Shown here: piece by piece, positions 16,273 to 25,374 of the stretch
Position numbering within the stretch: the stretch's first letter is position 1
How the letters are laid out: each line of letters starts with the position of its first letter
NCBI GenBank assembly: GCA_949282965.1
Contig: CASDQW010000046.1
Location: 1-64,000 of the forward strand
Direction: 5' to 3'
Length of the DNA stretch: 64,000 nt
From: an uncultured Lentisphaeria bacterium
GTDB lineage: Bacteria; Verrucomicrobiota; Lentisphaeria; Victivallales; Victivallaceae
Program-made: the position numbers and the translations under genes
Notes under the pieces: model-generated
The model's database searches: none
What the model was told of the DNA's origin: nothing
The model's input: only the letters and a program-made list of their open reading frames with translations

Positions 16273-18246
16273 ATGGCAAACGACCCCATGCTCCGGCCTC
16301 CGCAGCGCTCCGGCAAAGCCGCGCTGGTCTGGCTGCTTATTTTTATTCTGCTCGGCACACTTTTATTATTTAACGGTATCAACCCGGCCAAGGTCACGGA
16401 GCTCGACCAGACCGAGTTTGAGGCGAAGCTCGCCGAAGGCGCCATTAAAACCGCCGTGGTCACCTCGGAAACCAACCGGGTGCTGACCATTGAAGGCAAA
16501 TACGTCGCCACCCCGTCGTCCCTCGCCGGAACCGTAAAACCTCAGCCGGACAACCAGAATGAAGCGCATTACAGCACCCGGGTCATTTATTCCGAAAAAC
16601 TCGGGGATCTGCTCGCCCGCACCCAGTTGAAGGTGGAAGCGGGCAAAGACTCCTGGTGGGCCCTGATCGTACCGCTGCTGCCGGTGATCCTGATTCTGGT
16701 GGCCATCTACTTTTTCACCTCCCGCCAGATCAAGATGGCCGGACGCGGCGCCATGGATTTCGGCAAAAGCCGGGCCCGGATGATCCCGCCCGATGAGTTG
16801 CACGTTAAATTCGACGACATCGCCGGGGCCGACGAGGCCAAAGAGGAAATTCAGGAAATCGTCGAGTTTCTCCGCGATCCTCTGAAATTCCAGCTCGTCG
16901 GCGGACGCATTCCGAAAGGTTGCCTGCTCGTCGGCGAACCCGGTACCGGGAAAACCCTGATGGCCAAAGCCGTTGCCTGTGAAGCCGGAGTCCCGTTCTT
17001 CTCCATCAGCGGTTCCGACTTCGTGGAAATGTTCGTCGGGGTCGGGGCCAGCCGGGTGCGCGACATGTTCGAACAAGCCCGGAAAAATACCCCCTGTCTG
17101 ATCTTCATCGACGAAATCGACGCCGTCGGACGTTCGCGCTTCTCCGGCTGGGGCGGCGGCCATGATGAACGGGAGCAGACCCTTAACGCCATGCTCGTCG
17201 AAATGGACGGACTGGAAAGCCGTTCCGGAGTCATCGTCCTCGCGGCCACCAACCGCCCCGACGTGCTGGATCCGGCACTGCTTCGTCCCGGGCGTTTTGA
17301 CCGGCAGATCGTCATGGATCTGCCCGACATCGTAGGACGGCGCAAAATCCTCGAGGTGCATGCCAAAAACATCAAAATCGATGACACCGTTGATCTGGAC
17401 ATCATTGCCCGGACCACGCCCGGATTCAGCGGGGCGGACCTCGCCAACCTCTGTAACGAAGCGGCGCTGCTGGCCGCCCGCTACGGCCGGGAGGCGGTCA
17501 ATGCCGCCGATATGGAAGAGGCCCGGGACAAAGTCTGTTATGGTCGGGAACGCCGCAGCCGCCGCATCGTCGAACGTGAACGGCGCCTGACCGCCTACCA
17601 CGAAGCAGGGCACGCCCTGGTCGCGATTCATACCGAACACAGTACACCGGTGCACAAGGTAACCATCATTCCGCGCGGTCAGTCCTACCTTGGAGCCACC
17701 TTCATGATGCCCAAGGAGGATGTCTACACGCACAGCCGGCTGGAAATGCTCGACGAAATGGCCGTATCCATGGGCGGACGCGTCGCCGAGGAACTGGTTT
17801 TCGGAGACATCACCACCGGCGCCGCCGCCGACATCGACCACCTGACCAAAATGGCCCGGGCCATGGTCTGCGTCTACGGCATGACCGACGCACTCGGACC
17901 GGTGAAATATACCGATATGCGCGCCCATCCCCATGTTCGGATTGACATGCCGCAGCAGGATATGCTCGGACCGGAAACCGCGCGGGAAATCGATCTGGAA
18001 ATCCGTAAGCTGATTGCCCGGGCCCATGACCGCGCCCGCGCGCTCCTGACCGAACACCGCACCCAGCTGGAAAAACTGGCGATCGCCCTGCTGGAAAAGG
18101 AAACCATGTCCATCGACGAAATCCGTACGCTGTTGAATCTGGATCCGGTCCCCGAGGACCAGCCGGCGGCCCCCTCTGCCGATTCCGGCGAAACCATCGC
18201 TCCGGTCGACGAGCATGAAACTCCCCCCGCAAGCGATCAGGCCTGA
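16273..18246 (+). CDS. ftsH: ATP-dependent zinc metalloprotease FtsH
   Basis: Membrane-anchored hexameric AAA+ protease that degrades misfolded membrane proteins and short-lived regulators. Two transmembrane helices (about residues 16-36 and 128-149) flank a small periplasmic domain. The AAA module has Walker A GEPGTGKT (about 222), Walker B LIFIDEID (about 276) and the second region of homology [21 protein letters not shown]. The protease domain has the zinc motif HEAGH (about 443). At 657 aa the length is normal. Its 3' end overlaps the yggU reading frame by 32 bases. Confidence 0.97.
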   Translation: MANDPMLRPPQRSGKAALVWLLIFILLGTLLLFNGINPAKVTELDQTEFEAKLAEGAIKTAVVTSETNRVLTIEGKYVATPSSLAGTVKPQPDNQNEAHYSTRVIYSEKLGDLLARTQLKVEAGKDSWWALIVPLLPVILILVAIYFFTSRQIKMAGRGAMDFGKSRARMIPPDELHVKFDDIAGADEAKEEIQEIVEFLRDPLKFQLVGGRIPKGCLLVGEPGTGKTLMAKAVACEAGVPFFSISGSDFVEMFVGVGASRVRDMFEQARKNTPCLIFIDEIDAVGRSRFSGWGGGHDEREQTLNAMLVEMDGLESRSGVIVLAATNRPDVLDPALLRPGRFDRQIVMDLPDIVGRRKILEVHAKNIKIDDTVDLDIIARTTPGFSGADLANLCNEAALLAARYGREAVNAADMEEARDKVCYGRERRSRRIVERERRLTAYHEAGHALVAIHTEHSTPVHKVTIIPRGQSYLGATFMMPKEDVYTHSRLEMLDEMAVSMGGRVAEELVFGDITTGAAADIDHLTKMARAMVCVYGMTDALGPVKYTDMRAHPHVRIDMPQQDMLGPETAREIDLEIRKLIARAHDRARALLTEHRTQLEKLAIALLEKETMSIDEIRTLLNLDPVPEDQPAAPSADSGETIAPVDEHETPPASDQA

Positions 18247-18526
18247 CGACGACGGGGCCGTTCTCGAGTGCCATATCCAGCCCGGCGCCGCCGCCGGGCG
18301 GATTGCCGGAGAATACGACGGACGGTTGAAAATCGCCGTCGCCGCCCCACCGGTCGACGGCAAGGCCAATGCCGCATTGATCCGCTTCTTCAGCAAAAAG
18401 CTGAATATGCCGCCGAGCCGCATCCGGATCGTCAGCGGCGAAACCGGACGGCGGAAACGGCTGCTTTTTACCGGCCTGAATCCGGAACAGTTGGCGGAAC
18501 GGTTGGCGCCGCATCTGCCGGAATGA
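18215..18526 (+). CDS. DUF167/YggU family protein
   Basis: The 103-residue cytoplasmic protein matches the UPF0235 family: CHIQPGAAAG, LKIAVAAPPVDGKANAALI, then IVSGETGRRKRLLF. The APPVDGKAN and SGxTxRxK motifs are the family signature. The molecular function of the family is not established. Its start lies inside the ftsH 3' end (32-base overlap), which implies translational coupling. Confidence 0.9.
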   Translation: MKLPPQAIRPDDDGAVLECHIQPGAAAGRIAGEYDGRLKIAVAAPPVDGKANAALIRFFSKKLNMPPSRIRIVSGETGRRKRLLFTGLNPEQLAERLAPHLPE

Positions 18527-18641
18527 ATCTTGCTTTAACCGGCCCGCCCCCCCTGCCCAGGAACAATGAAAGCGTATGCCGCCCGCGGTCCGGGAATGGT
18601 GGCGCAACCGGCGGAAAGATCGACAAAAGACTGGTTGTCTC

Positions 18642-18669
18642 TTGTTTTTTTACAATTGAATATTATACT
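18642..18669 (+). promoter_or_regulatory. Promoter of the Ser/Thr kinase gene
   Basis: TTGTTT (18642-18647), a 16-base spacer and TATACT (18664-18669) lie in a very AT-rich patch unlike its surroundings. Confidence 0.5.
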
Positions 18670-18860
18670 TATATGGTTGCTTCCTGTCTCCAGCCGGCCC
18701 CGCTATGGAGCGGACACCGATAATCCGTATGTCCATGCGTTCATTCGTCGCAGGCAGGCGGGACCGGGGAAATACCGCTCGGAACAGGCCGGTCGCCTCT
18801 TCCGGAACAGGTTGTATGCCATTGGATCAGACGACAAGAAAGGACCGTTTGTCCGTCATC

Positions 18861-21089
18861 ATGCAGGACATCGACGCCACCAGAATCCTTACACCGGAAC
18901 AAATCGAACAGGCCGCTACGGCGCGTCCCGCCACCGCGGTTGATCCCGATGACGGGATTCCCGGCACCATTTCGGAACTCCCGGTTGACGAATCCCCGGA
19001 ATTCCGGAAGAGCCTGCCGCCGCTGAACCGGCGTTATCGCCTGGGAGAGCTCTTTGCGGAAGGCGGGTTCGGACTGATTTTCCGGGCACATGACCGGTTT
19101 CTGGACCGGGCGGTGATCATCAAAACCCTGCGCCCGGAATTGACGAAAAATCCGGAAGCCGTGCTCAAATTCCTCCGGGAAGCCAAGCTGAATGCCCGCC
19201 TCGACCATCCATCCATCGTGCCATTGTACAGTCTGGACGGAGATGACGCGAATGGCCTGCATCTGGCCATGAAACTCGTTGACGGCATCACGATGCGGGA
19301 ATTTCTTTCCCAAATCCGCCGGGAGGGCGAGAATCACCGCGTCTCCGCCGCAGAAGAACAGGCGGCGCTGAATGTCCGGCTGGAATATTTCCTGAAATTA
19401 TGCGAAGCGATCGCCTATGCCCATACTCGCGGCGTCGTGCATTGCGATCTCAAGCCGGAAAACATCATGGTCGGGCGACATGGCGAACTTTATGTCATGG
19501 ACTGGGGCAGCGCCGCCTTGTCCGGAATCGCCCGCGGCCGCAAAATTGAGGGGACCCCCGCCTACGTCGCCCCGGAAACCTTGAAAGACGAAACCGTCAC
19601 CCCGGCCGCCGACATCTTTGCCCTGGGCATGATTCTCTATGAACTGGTCACCTTGCACCGGGGGGTGAACGGCCGTTCCGCCCGGGAAGTGCTGGACCGG
19701 GTAAAGGCGGGACAATTTGAGCCGGTGCGACACTTTCACCACCATTTGAAAATACCCCGGGCATTGACGGCCATCATCGAACGCGCCCGCCATCCCGATC
19801 CTGCGCAACGCTATCGGAAAGTCCAGGATCTGGCTGATGACATCCGGCATTTTCTGTTCAACGAAGAGGTCTCCGCCTGTCCGGACGGACCGTTGCAGAG
19901 TATCGCCCGGCGCATGTACAAATACCGCATTCAGTCGCTGGCAGCGGTGGCGACGCTGCTGTTTCTTCTCGCCGGTCTGACAGCCTGGAGTCTCTATCGG
20001 GAAAACCGCAGCAGTACGGAGTCCAATCTGCGCACGCTTCAGCGCCTGGCCCTGCAGCGCCAGACCGAAGTTGCCGCGGCCACCATCAACAACCTGTTGC
20101 TGTCCATTCAGGAACAACTGAAAGCCTTCGGCACCGGCCTGAGCATCGAATACGACAAGCCGGAACGGCCCCGTGCTGCCGAAGAGATTTTCTTCAATCA
20201 GGATTACCTCACCCCGGAAACCGCCCCGAAGGATCTGGCTTTTTCGCCGATTTTCAATCGGTCGATCAGCATGACCCGCTCCGCCTGCCATCCCCCTGCC
20301 GGAATGTCCCGGGAAGACGCAACCCGGGTGCTGCGGGATCTGCCGATGCCGGAACACGGCGGTCTGGGATTGCTGCTGCGCGGAATCACCGCATTTGACG
20401 GAACGGAACGGGCTGTCCGGGAAAATGTGGCGGCATTCACCGAGAAAGGCGGGGCGATCCGCCGTCTTTCGCTCCTGTTCAACAACGGCATCGGTCTCCG
20501 CTATCCCGGCATGTATGAAAAAATTCCCCCTTCCCGGTTCCAGGACGAGTGGATCCAGGAACTGCGTCGGCGCAATTCGCGATTTTTCTACTGGGGGTTG
20601 CCGCGACTTGACAGTGCCAACCATTTGATCTTTTCCTGCTGGGGGCCGCTGATTGACGCGAACGGCAACGAACAGGGATCCATCGGAGTCGATGTCTGCT
20701 TTCATGAAGTGGTCAAACATCTGTATGAAGCCACCGCCGCGCCGGACGGGCCGTCTCACTATTATCTGATCAACGAGCGGGACGAAATAATTTTCTCCTC
20801 CCGCCAGCGGGAGCTCGCCGATCACCGGCAGCTGACGGCGCAGGAAGCGGAACAACTTCCACCTCTCCGGAAATTCCCGGTGCCGGCCCTGTTGGAGCGA
20901 ATCCGCAACTCCACCATCCGCCAGGCGGAATACGAACGCGACGGGCGCCGTTATATTGTCTCGTGGAGTCCGATCGCAGCCACGAAATGGCTGCTGGTTC
21001 AGGTCACTGATGCGACCCGGATGCCGCCGCCGGAGATCGCCCCCACCATCCATTACCGGACGCAGCCGCCGTTCTCGCCCCTCCGGTGA
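18861..21089 (+). CDS. Transmembrane Ser/Thr kinase with extracytoplasmic dCache-like sensor
   Basis: The N-terminal PknB-type kinase domain (about 58-325) has the glycine loop GELFAEGGFG, catalytic Lys in VIIKTL, HCDLKPENIM in place of HRD, DWG in place of DFG, and YVAPE. A transmembrane helix follows (about 357-378: LAAVATLLFLLAGLTAW). The C-terminal region (about 390-690) carries LLFNNGIGLRYPGMYE, FYWGLPRLD, HLIFSCWGPLIDANG and GSIGVDVCF, the pattern of a double Cache ligand-binding domain. It should sense a small molecule outside the inner membrane. The start is uncertain: in-frame options at 18705, 18816 and TTG 18849 (AAAGGA 4 bases upstream) exist. Confidence 0.88.
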   Translation: MQDIDATRILTPEQIEQAATARPATAVDPDDGIPGTISELPVDESPEFRKSLPPLNRRYRLGELFAEGGFGLIFRAHDRFLDRAVIIKTLRPELTKNPEAVLKFLREAKLNARLDHPSIVPLYSLDGDDANGLHLAMKLVDGITMREFLSQIRREGENHRVSAAEEQAALNVRLEYFLKLCEAIAYAHTRGVVHCDLKPENIMVGRHGELYVMDWGSAALSGIARGRKIEGTPAYVAPETLKDETVTPAADIFALGMILYELVTLHRGVNGRSAREVLDRVKAGQFEPVRHFHHHLKIPRALTAIIERARHPDPAQRYRKVQDLADDIRHFLFNEEVSACPDGPLQSIARRMYKYRIQSLAAVATLLFLLAGLTAWSLYRENRSSTESNLRTLQRLALQRQTEVAAATINNLLLSIQEQLKAFGTGLSIEYDKPERPRAAEEIFFNQDYLTPETAPKDLAFSPIFNRSISMTRSACHPPAGMSREDATRVLRDLPMPEHGGLGLLLRGITAFDGTERAVRENVAAFTEKGGAIRRLSLLFNNGIGLRYPGMYEKIPPSRFQDEWIQELRRRNSRFFYWGLPRLDSANHLIFSCWGPLIDANGNEQGSIGVDVCFHEVVKHLYEATAAPDGPSHYYLINERDEIIFSSRQRELADHRQLTAQEAEQLPPLRKFPVPALLERIRNSTIRQAEYERDGRRYIVSWSPIAATKWLLVQVTDATRMPPPEIAPTIHYRTQPPFSPLR

Positions 21090-21100
21090 TCGGTGCCGGC

Positions 21101-21128
21101 TTGCAATTTTCACAGAATATGCTATAGT
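21101..21128 (+). promoter_or_regulatory. Promoter of the prs-dnaB operon
   Basis: TTGCAA (21101-21106), a 16-base spacer and TATAGT (21123-21128) give a 5' leader of about 190 bases before prs. No recognisable riboswitch is seen in that leader. Confidence 0.55.
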
Positions 21129-21325
21129 AAAACATGCAGTCAGTGTTTTAACGTGTCGAAAGCCTTGATCCGTTTGTGCAGGATCGGTCGGCGTTACGAT
21201 CGTTTGAAACGATCGCCGATCACCGGAAGGTTGCGGAAAAATTCTCGGACACCTCCAGTCCGGGATGTGTTTCGTTTTCATTCCGGTCCGACGGTTCAGG
21301 GCGAAGACCCAGAAGGATGCGGAAA

Positions 21326-22279
<954 letters not shown>

Positions 22280-22320
22280 GCACATACGTTTCAGCCGTAA
22301 ACATCAACGAAAGGATTCCC

Positions 22321-22953
22321 ATGAGCAAGGACAACAACGAAATCGCGGTGCAGCCGCGGAGCGAATTCGGCAACAACGCCGCGCGCCGCGCCCGCAACGC
22401 CGGACTGATCCCGGCCATTATCTATGGCAAGGACCAGGAACCCCGGGCCATTTACCTCAACGCCGGAGACTGGACGTCGCTGGCCCAGCACCACCATCAC
22501 CTGATCTACCTCGTCGACGGCGACCGGAAACAGGCCGCGCTGGTCAAGGAAGTGCAGATCAACCATCTCAAGAATTACTACGTGCACATCGATTTCCAGG
22601 CGGTTGACGTCCATGCGAAAGTGCACTCGACCATTTCTCTGCACGCGGTCGGCGACTGCATCGGCGCCATCCACGGCGGTACCCTCGAACAGAGCATCCA
22701 CGAACTTGCCGTTGAATGCACGCCCGCGGACCTGGTCGATGAAATCAAGGTCAACGTGGCCGATCTCGATATCGGGGATCATCTGCTGGTCAAGGATCTC
22801 GTCATTCCTGCCGGGCTGACCGTCCTGACGGAAGCCGACGCCATCGTCTTCCACGTCGCCCGCCCGATGCAGGAAGAAGAAGCTGCTCCGGCAGCCGCGG
22901 AAGTGACCGAACCTGAAGCCATCAAGGAAAAGAAGAAGGAAGACGCCGAGTAA
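22321..22953 (+). CDS. rplY: 50S ribosomal protein L25/general stress protein Ctc
   Basis: Binds 5S rRNA. The 210-residue long (CTC) form has the L25 domain (RSEFGNNAARRARNAGLIPAIIYG, about 11-34) and a C-terminal TL5-like beta domain ending in an acidic Ala/Glu/Lys tail (EEAAPAAAEVTEPEA). AAAGGA lies 5 bases before the ATG at 22321. The pair rplY-pth is a common arrangement because both act in translation. Confidence 0.95.
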   Translation: MSKDNNEIAVQPRSEFGNNAARRARNAGLIPAIIYGKDQEPRAIYLNAGDWTSLAQHHHHLIYLVDGDRKQAALVKEVQINHLKNYYVHIDFQAVDVHAKVHSTISLHAVGDCIGAIHGGTLEQSIHELAVECTPADLVDEIKVNVADLDIGDHLLVKDLVIPAGLTVLTEADAIVFHVARPMQEEEAAPAAAEVTEPEAIKEKKKEDAE

Positions 22954-22977
22954 GCGTTTTCCCGGAGCATCCGGAAT

Positions 22978-23628
22978 ATGACGCAGCAGGAACCGCGAAT
23001 CAGTCTGATTGTCGGGCTGGGGAATCCCGGCCGGGAATACGCCGGAACCCGGCATAATGCCGGATTCGACGTAGTGACCCGACTGTTGCGGCGTCTTCCC
23101 GGAGAATTCGCGGAAAGCCACCGTCATGAAAGCCGTTGCTTCGAAGGGCGGTTCCGCGGGCGGACGCTGATACTTCAGCTGCCGCAGACCTATATGAATC
23201 TGAGCGGGACGGCGGTGGCCGGACTGCTCAGGAAACGGGGCCTGGCCCCGGAAGAAATGCTGGTGGTGTCCGATGATCTGGATCTGCCGCTCGGCCGGAT
23301 GCGAATCCGGATCGGCGGGTCGGCCGGCGGGCATCGCGGCCTGGAATCGATCATTGCGGAGACCGGCAGTGCCGGATTCATCCGACTCAGGATCGGCATC
23401 GGGCGCAACCGGGACGAAGCCGTCACCGATTACGTGCTCGGCCGGATGGATGAAACGGAACAGCCGATATATGAAGAGGTTCTGGACGCGGCAACAGATG
23501 CGGTGCTGGCGCTTCTGACCGGGGGGATTTCCCGGGCGATGAATCAGTACAACGCCTGGCACCCCGCCGCGCCGGAGACGGACGGCGGCGACGCCGCGGA
23601 AGTAAAAAAAACGGAGACGCTTTCCTGA
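22978..23628 (+). CDS. pth: Peptidyl-tRNA hydrolase
   Basis: Releases tRNA from stalled peptidyl-tRNA. The 216-residue protein has LIVGLGNPGREYAGTRHNAGF (catalytic His in TRHNAG), QTYMNLSG, VVSDDLDLPLGRMRIR (catalytic Asp) and GSAGGHRGLESI. The C-terminal tail of about 25 residues (DGGDAAEVKKTE) is an extension past the usual fold. It sits between rplY and rpsF in one operon. Confidence 0.97.
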   Translation: MTQQEPRISLIVGLGNPGREYAGTRHNAGFDVVTRLLRRLPGEFAESHRHESRCFEGRFRGRTLILQLPQTYMNLSGTAVAGLLRKRGLAPEEMLVVSDDLDLPLGRMRIRIGGSAGGHRGLESIIAETGSAGFIRLRIGIGRNRDEAVTDYVLGRMDETEQPIYEEVLDAATDAVLALLTGGISRAMNQYNAWHPAAPETDGGDAAEVKKTETLS

Positions 23629-23659
23629 ACAGGAAAGCCACGAGAAAAGAGGTCTTATT

Positions 23660-23986
23660 TTGAAAAAATACGAAGCTGTGTTCATTCTGGACATTCGCAA
23701 GGTGGACGATGAAGGGGAAGCCTTCAGCAAGGATTTCGCCGCGCTGATCGATGCGCTCGGCGGGAAATTGACCGCCGCGGTCTCCATGGGCCGCAAGCAG
23801 TTCACCTATGACATCAACAAACGCAAGGCCGGCATCTATTGGAATTTCGTCTTCGAACTCGCGCCTTCCAAGGTGATCGAGCTCAAGGACAAGTTCAGAC
23901 TGAACGAAAAGGTGTTGCGCAATCTGATCATCATCGACGAGCGTCCGGCGGAACTTCCGGCCGAACCCGCGGCGGAAGTTGAGTAA
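23660..23986 (+). CDS. rpsF: 30S ribosomal protein S6
   Basis: Small-subunit protein that pairs with S18. MKKYEAVFILDIRK opens the ferredoxin-like fold, and the RKQFTYDINKRKAGIYWNFVFE segment is typical. An acidic tail (PAELPAEPAAEVE) follows. The start codon is TTG at 23660 with AGAGG 7 bases upstream; no ATG fits the conserved N-terminus. The order rpsF-ssb-rpsR-rplI is the classical ribosomal cluster. Confidence 0.95.
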   Translation: MKKYEAVFILDIRKVDDEGEAFSKDFAALIDALGGKLTAAVSMGRKQFTYDINKRKAGIYWNFVFELAPSKVIELKDKFRLNEKVLRNLIIIDERPAELPAEPAAEVE

Positions 23987-24034
23987 TCGGACGGCCCGGC
24001 ACCCCATCCGGGAAAGGATACGGGAGGGAATACC

Positions 24035-24598
24035 ATGGCATCTCTGAATAAAGTCTTTCTGATCGGCAATCTGACACGGGAACCGGATCTGCGTTACACG
24101 CCTTCCGGGGCCGCCGTCTGCGAACTCGGCCTGGCAGTCAACCGCCGTTTCACCGTCAACAACCAGGACCGCGAGGAAACCTGTTTTGTCGATGTGACGG
24201 TCTGGAGCAAATCCGCGGACAACTGCAAGCGTTTTCTGGAGAAAGGTTCGCCCGTCATGGTGGAAGGACGCCTCCAGTACGACACCTGGGAAGACCGCGA
24301 CGGCGGCGGCAAACGTTCCCGCCTTCGCGTAGTTGCTGAACAGATTCAGTTTCTCGGCAGCCGCCGCGACGGCAGCGGTGACGGCGGATACGACCAACAG
24401 CAGCGCGGCGGATACGACCAGCAGCAGCGCGGCGGGTATGACCAGCAGCGCGGCGGCAATTATGAACCGCGTCCGTATAACCGGGCCGGCAACAGCGGCG
24501 CCCCTGCCGGCCCGCGCGGTGGTCAGCAACCAATGCCGCCGATGCCGGAAGCCGCGTTCAATCCGGGTACCGAGGCTGAGGAAGATATTCCATTCTGA
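24035..24598 (+). CDS. ssb: Single-stranded DNA-binding protein
   Basis: The OB-fold domain (about 1-110) opens with SLNKVFLIGNLTREPDLRYT and contains FVDVTVWSKSADNCKRFLEKG. A Gly/Gln/Arg-rich flexible linker with three copies of an RGGYDQQQ unit follows. The C-terminal tip EEDIPF is the acidic peptide that recruits replication and repair proteins. GGGAGGGAA precedes the ATG. Lies between rpsF and rpsR. Confidence 0.97.
   Translation: MASLNKVFLIGNLTREPDLRYTPSGAAVCELGLAVNRRFTVNNQDREETCFVDVTVWSKSADNCKRFLEKGSPVMVEGRLQYDTWEDRDGGGKRSRLRVVAEQIQFLGSRRDGSGDGGYDQQQRGGYDQQQRGGYDQQRGGNYEPRPYNRAGNSGAPAGPRGGQQPMPPMPEAAFNPGTEAEEDIPF
24383..24451 (+). repeat. In-frame tandem repeat in the ssb linker
   Basis: Two 24-base units and a third shortened to 21 bases (one CAG fewer) encode the GGYDQQQR repeats of the SSB linker. 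The unit number is likely to vary between strains. Confidence 0.8.
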
Positions 24599-24648
24599 TC
24601 AAATCCAAGTTTTTTTATAAAGCAACAAACCTTTAGAAAGGCAAAAAC

Positions 24649-24876
24649 ATGCAAAAGAGAAGTTCGCGTCGGCGTCAGCCGGCCAAACCGAAAATCTGCC
24701 GCTTCTGTGAAGCCAAAGTCCGTTACATCGACTTCAAGGACGCGGAAACGCTCTCCAAATTCCAGACCGAAAAGGGCAAAATCATGCCCCGCCGCATCAC
24801 CGGCACCTGCCTGGACCACCAGAAGATGCTCTGCACCGCCATCAAACGCGCCCGGATCATCAGCCTGGTCTACTAA
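24649..24876 (+). CDS. rpsR: 30S ribosomal protein S18
   Basis: The 75-residue basic protein has the S18 core: CRFCEAKVRYIDFKD, then RRITGTCLDHQKMLCTAIKRAR. The cysteines in CRFC and two later Cys suggest a zinc-binding form. AGAAAGG lies 7 bases before the ATG. It forms a heterodimer with S6 on the ribosome platform, encoded two genes upstream. Confidence 0.96.
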   Translation: MQKRSSRRRQPAKPKICRFCEAKVRYIDFKDAETLSKFQTEKGKIMPRRITGTCLDHQKMLCTAIKRARIISLVY

Positions 24877-24897
24877 TCTGAGAGGAGACAAAACATC

Positions 24898-25353
24898 ATG
24901 GCAGCTCATATCAGCCTGATTTTGCTGGAAGACGTTGAAAACCTCGGTCTTGCCGGCGACGAAGTGCATGTGGCGCCGGGCTACGCCCGCAACTATCTGT
25001 TGCCGCGGGGACTCGCCGCCAAAGCCACGCCCGGAACGCTCCGGCTGCTCGCGGCCCGCAAGGAAAAAATCGAAGCCAAGCGCGCCGCCGAACTGGCCAC
25101 CGCCCAGGAACTGGCAGCCAAACTGGCCGAACTGGAAATTTCGATTGCCGCTCAGGCCGCCGAAGACGAACAGCTGTTCGGCTCGGTTACCGCGCGCAGC
25201 ATCGCTGAAAAGCTCGCCGAAAGCGGCTTCGCGATCGATCACAATCACGTCAAACTCGAAACTCCGATCAAGGCCCTCGGCAGCTACACCGTCGACGTCA
25301 AACTGCACGCCGACGTCGTGGTGCCGCTCAAGGTCTGGGTCGTGCGCGGCTGA
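24898..25353 (+). CDS. rplI: 50S ribosomal protein L9
   Basis: The 151-residue protein has the N-terminal 23S-binding domain (ILLEDVENLGLAGDEVHVAPGYARNYLLPRG read across residues 9-39), a long central helix rich in Ala/Glu/Lys, and the C-terminal domain (LFGSVTARSIAEKL, then KLETPIKALGSYTVDVKLH). AGAGGAG lies upstream. Last ribosomal gene before dnaB. Confidence 0.97.
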   Translation: MAAHISLILLEDVENLGLAGDEVHVAPGYARNYLLPRGLAAKATPGTLRLLAARKEKIEAKRAAELATAQELAAKLAELEISIAAQAAEDEQLFGSVTARSIAEKLAESGFAIDHNHVKLETPIKALGSYTVDVKLHADVVVPLKVWVVRG

Positions 25354-25374
25354 CGCGGCGACGAGAGGAGTCTC

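Noticed and set aside
16366-18423. A 685-codon minus-strand open frame opposite ftsH
   Set aside because: Shadow of ftsH and yggU; no motif or ribosome site.
24383-24451. Short regular repeats that could suggest a CRISPR-like array
   Set aside because: The units are contiguous without spacers, in frame, and encode the RGGYDQQQ linker of SSB.
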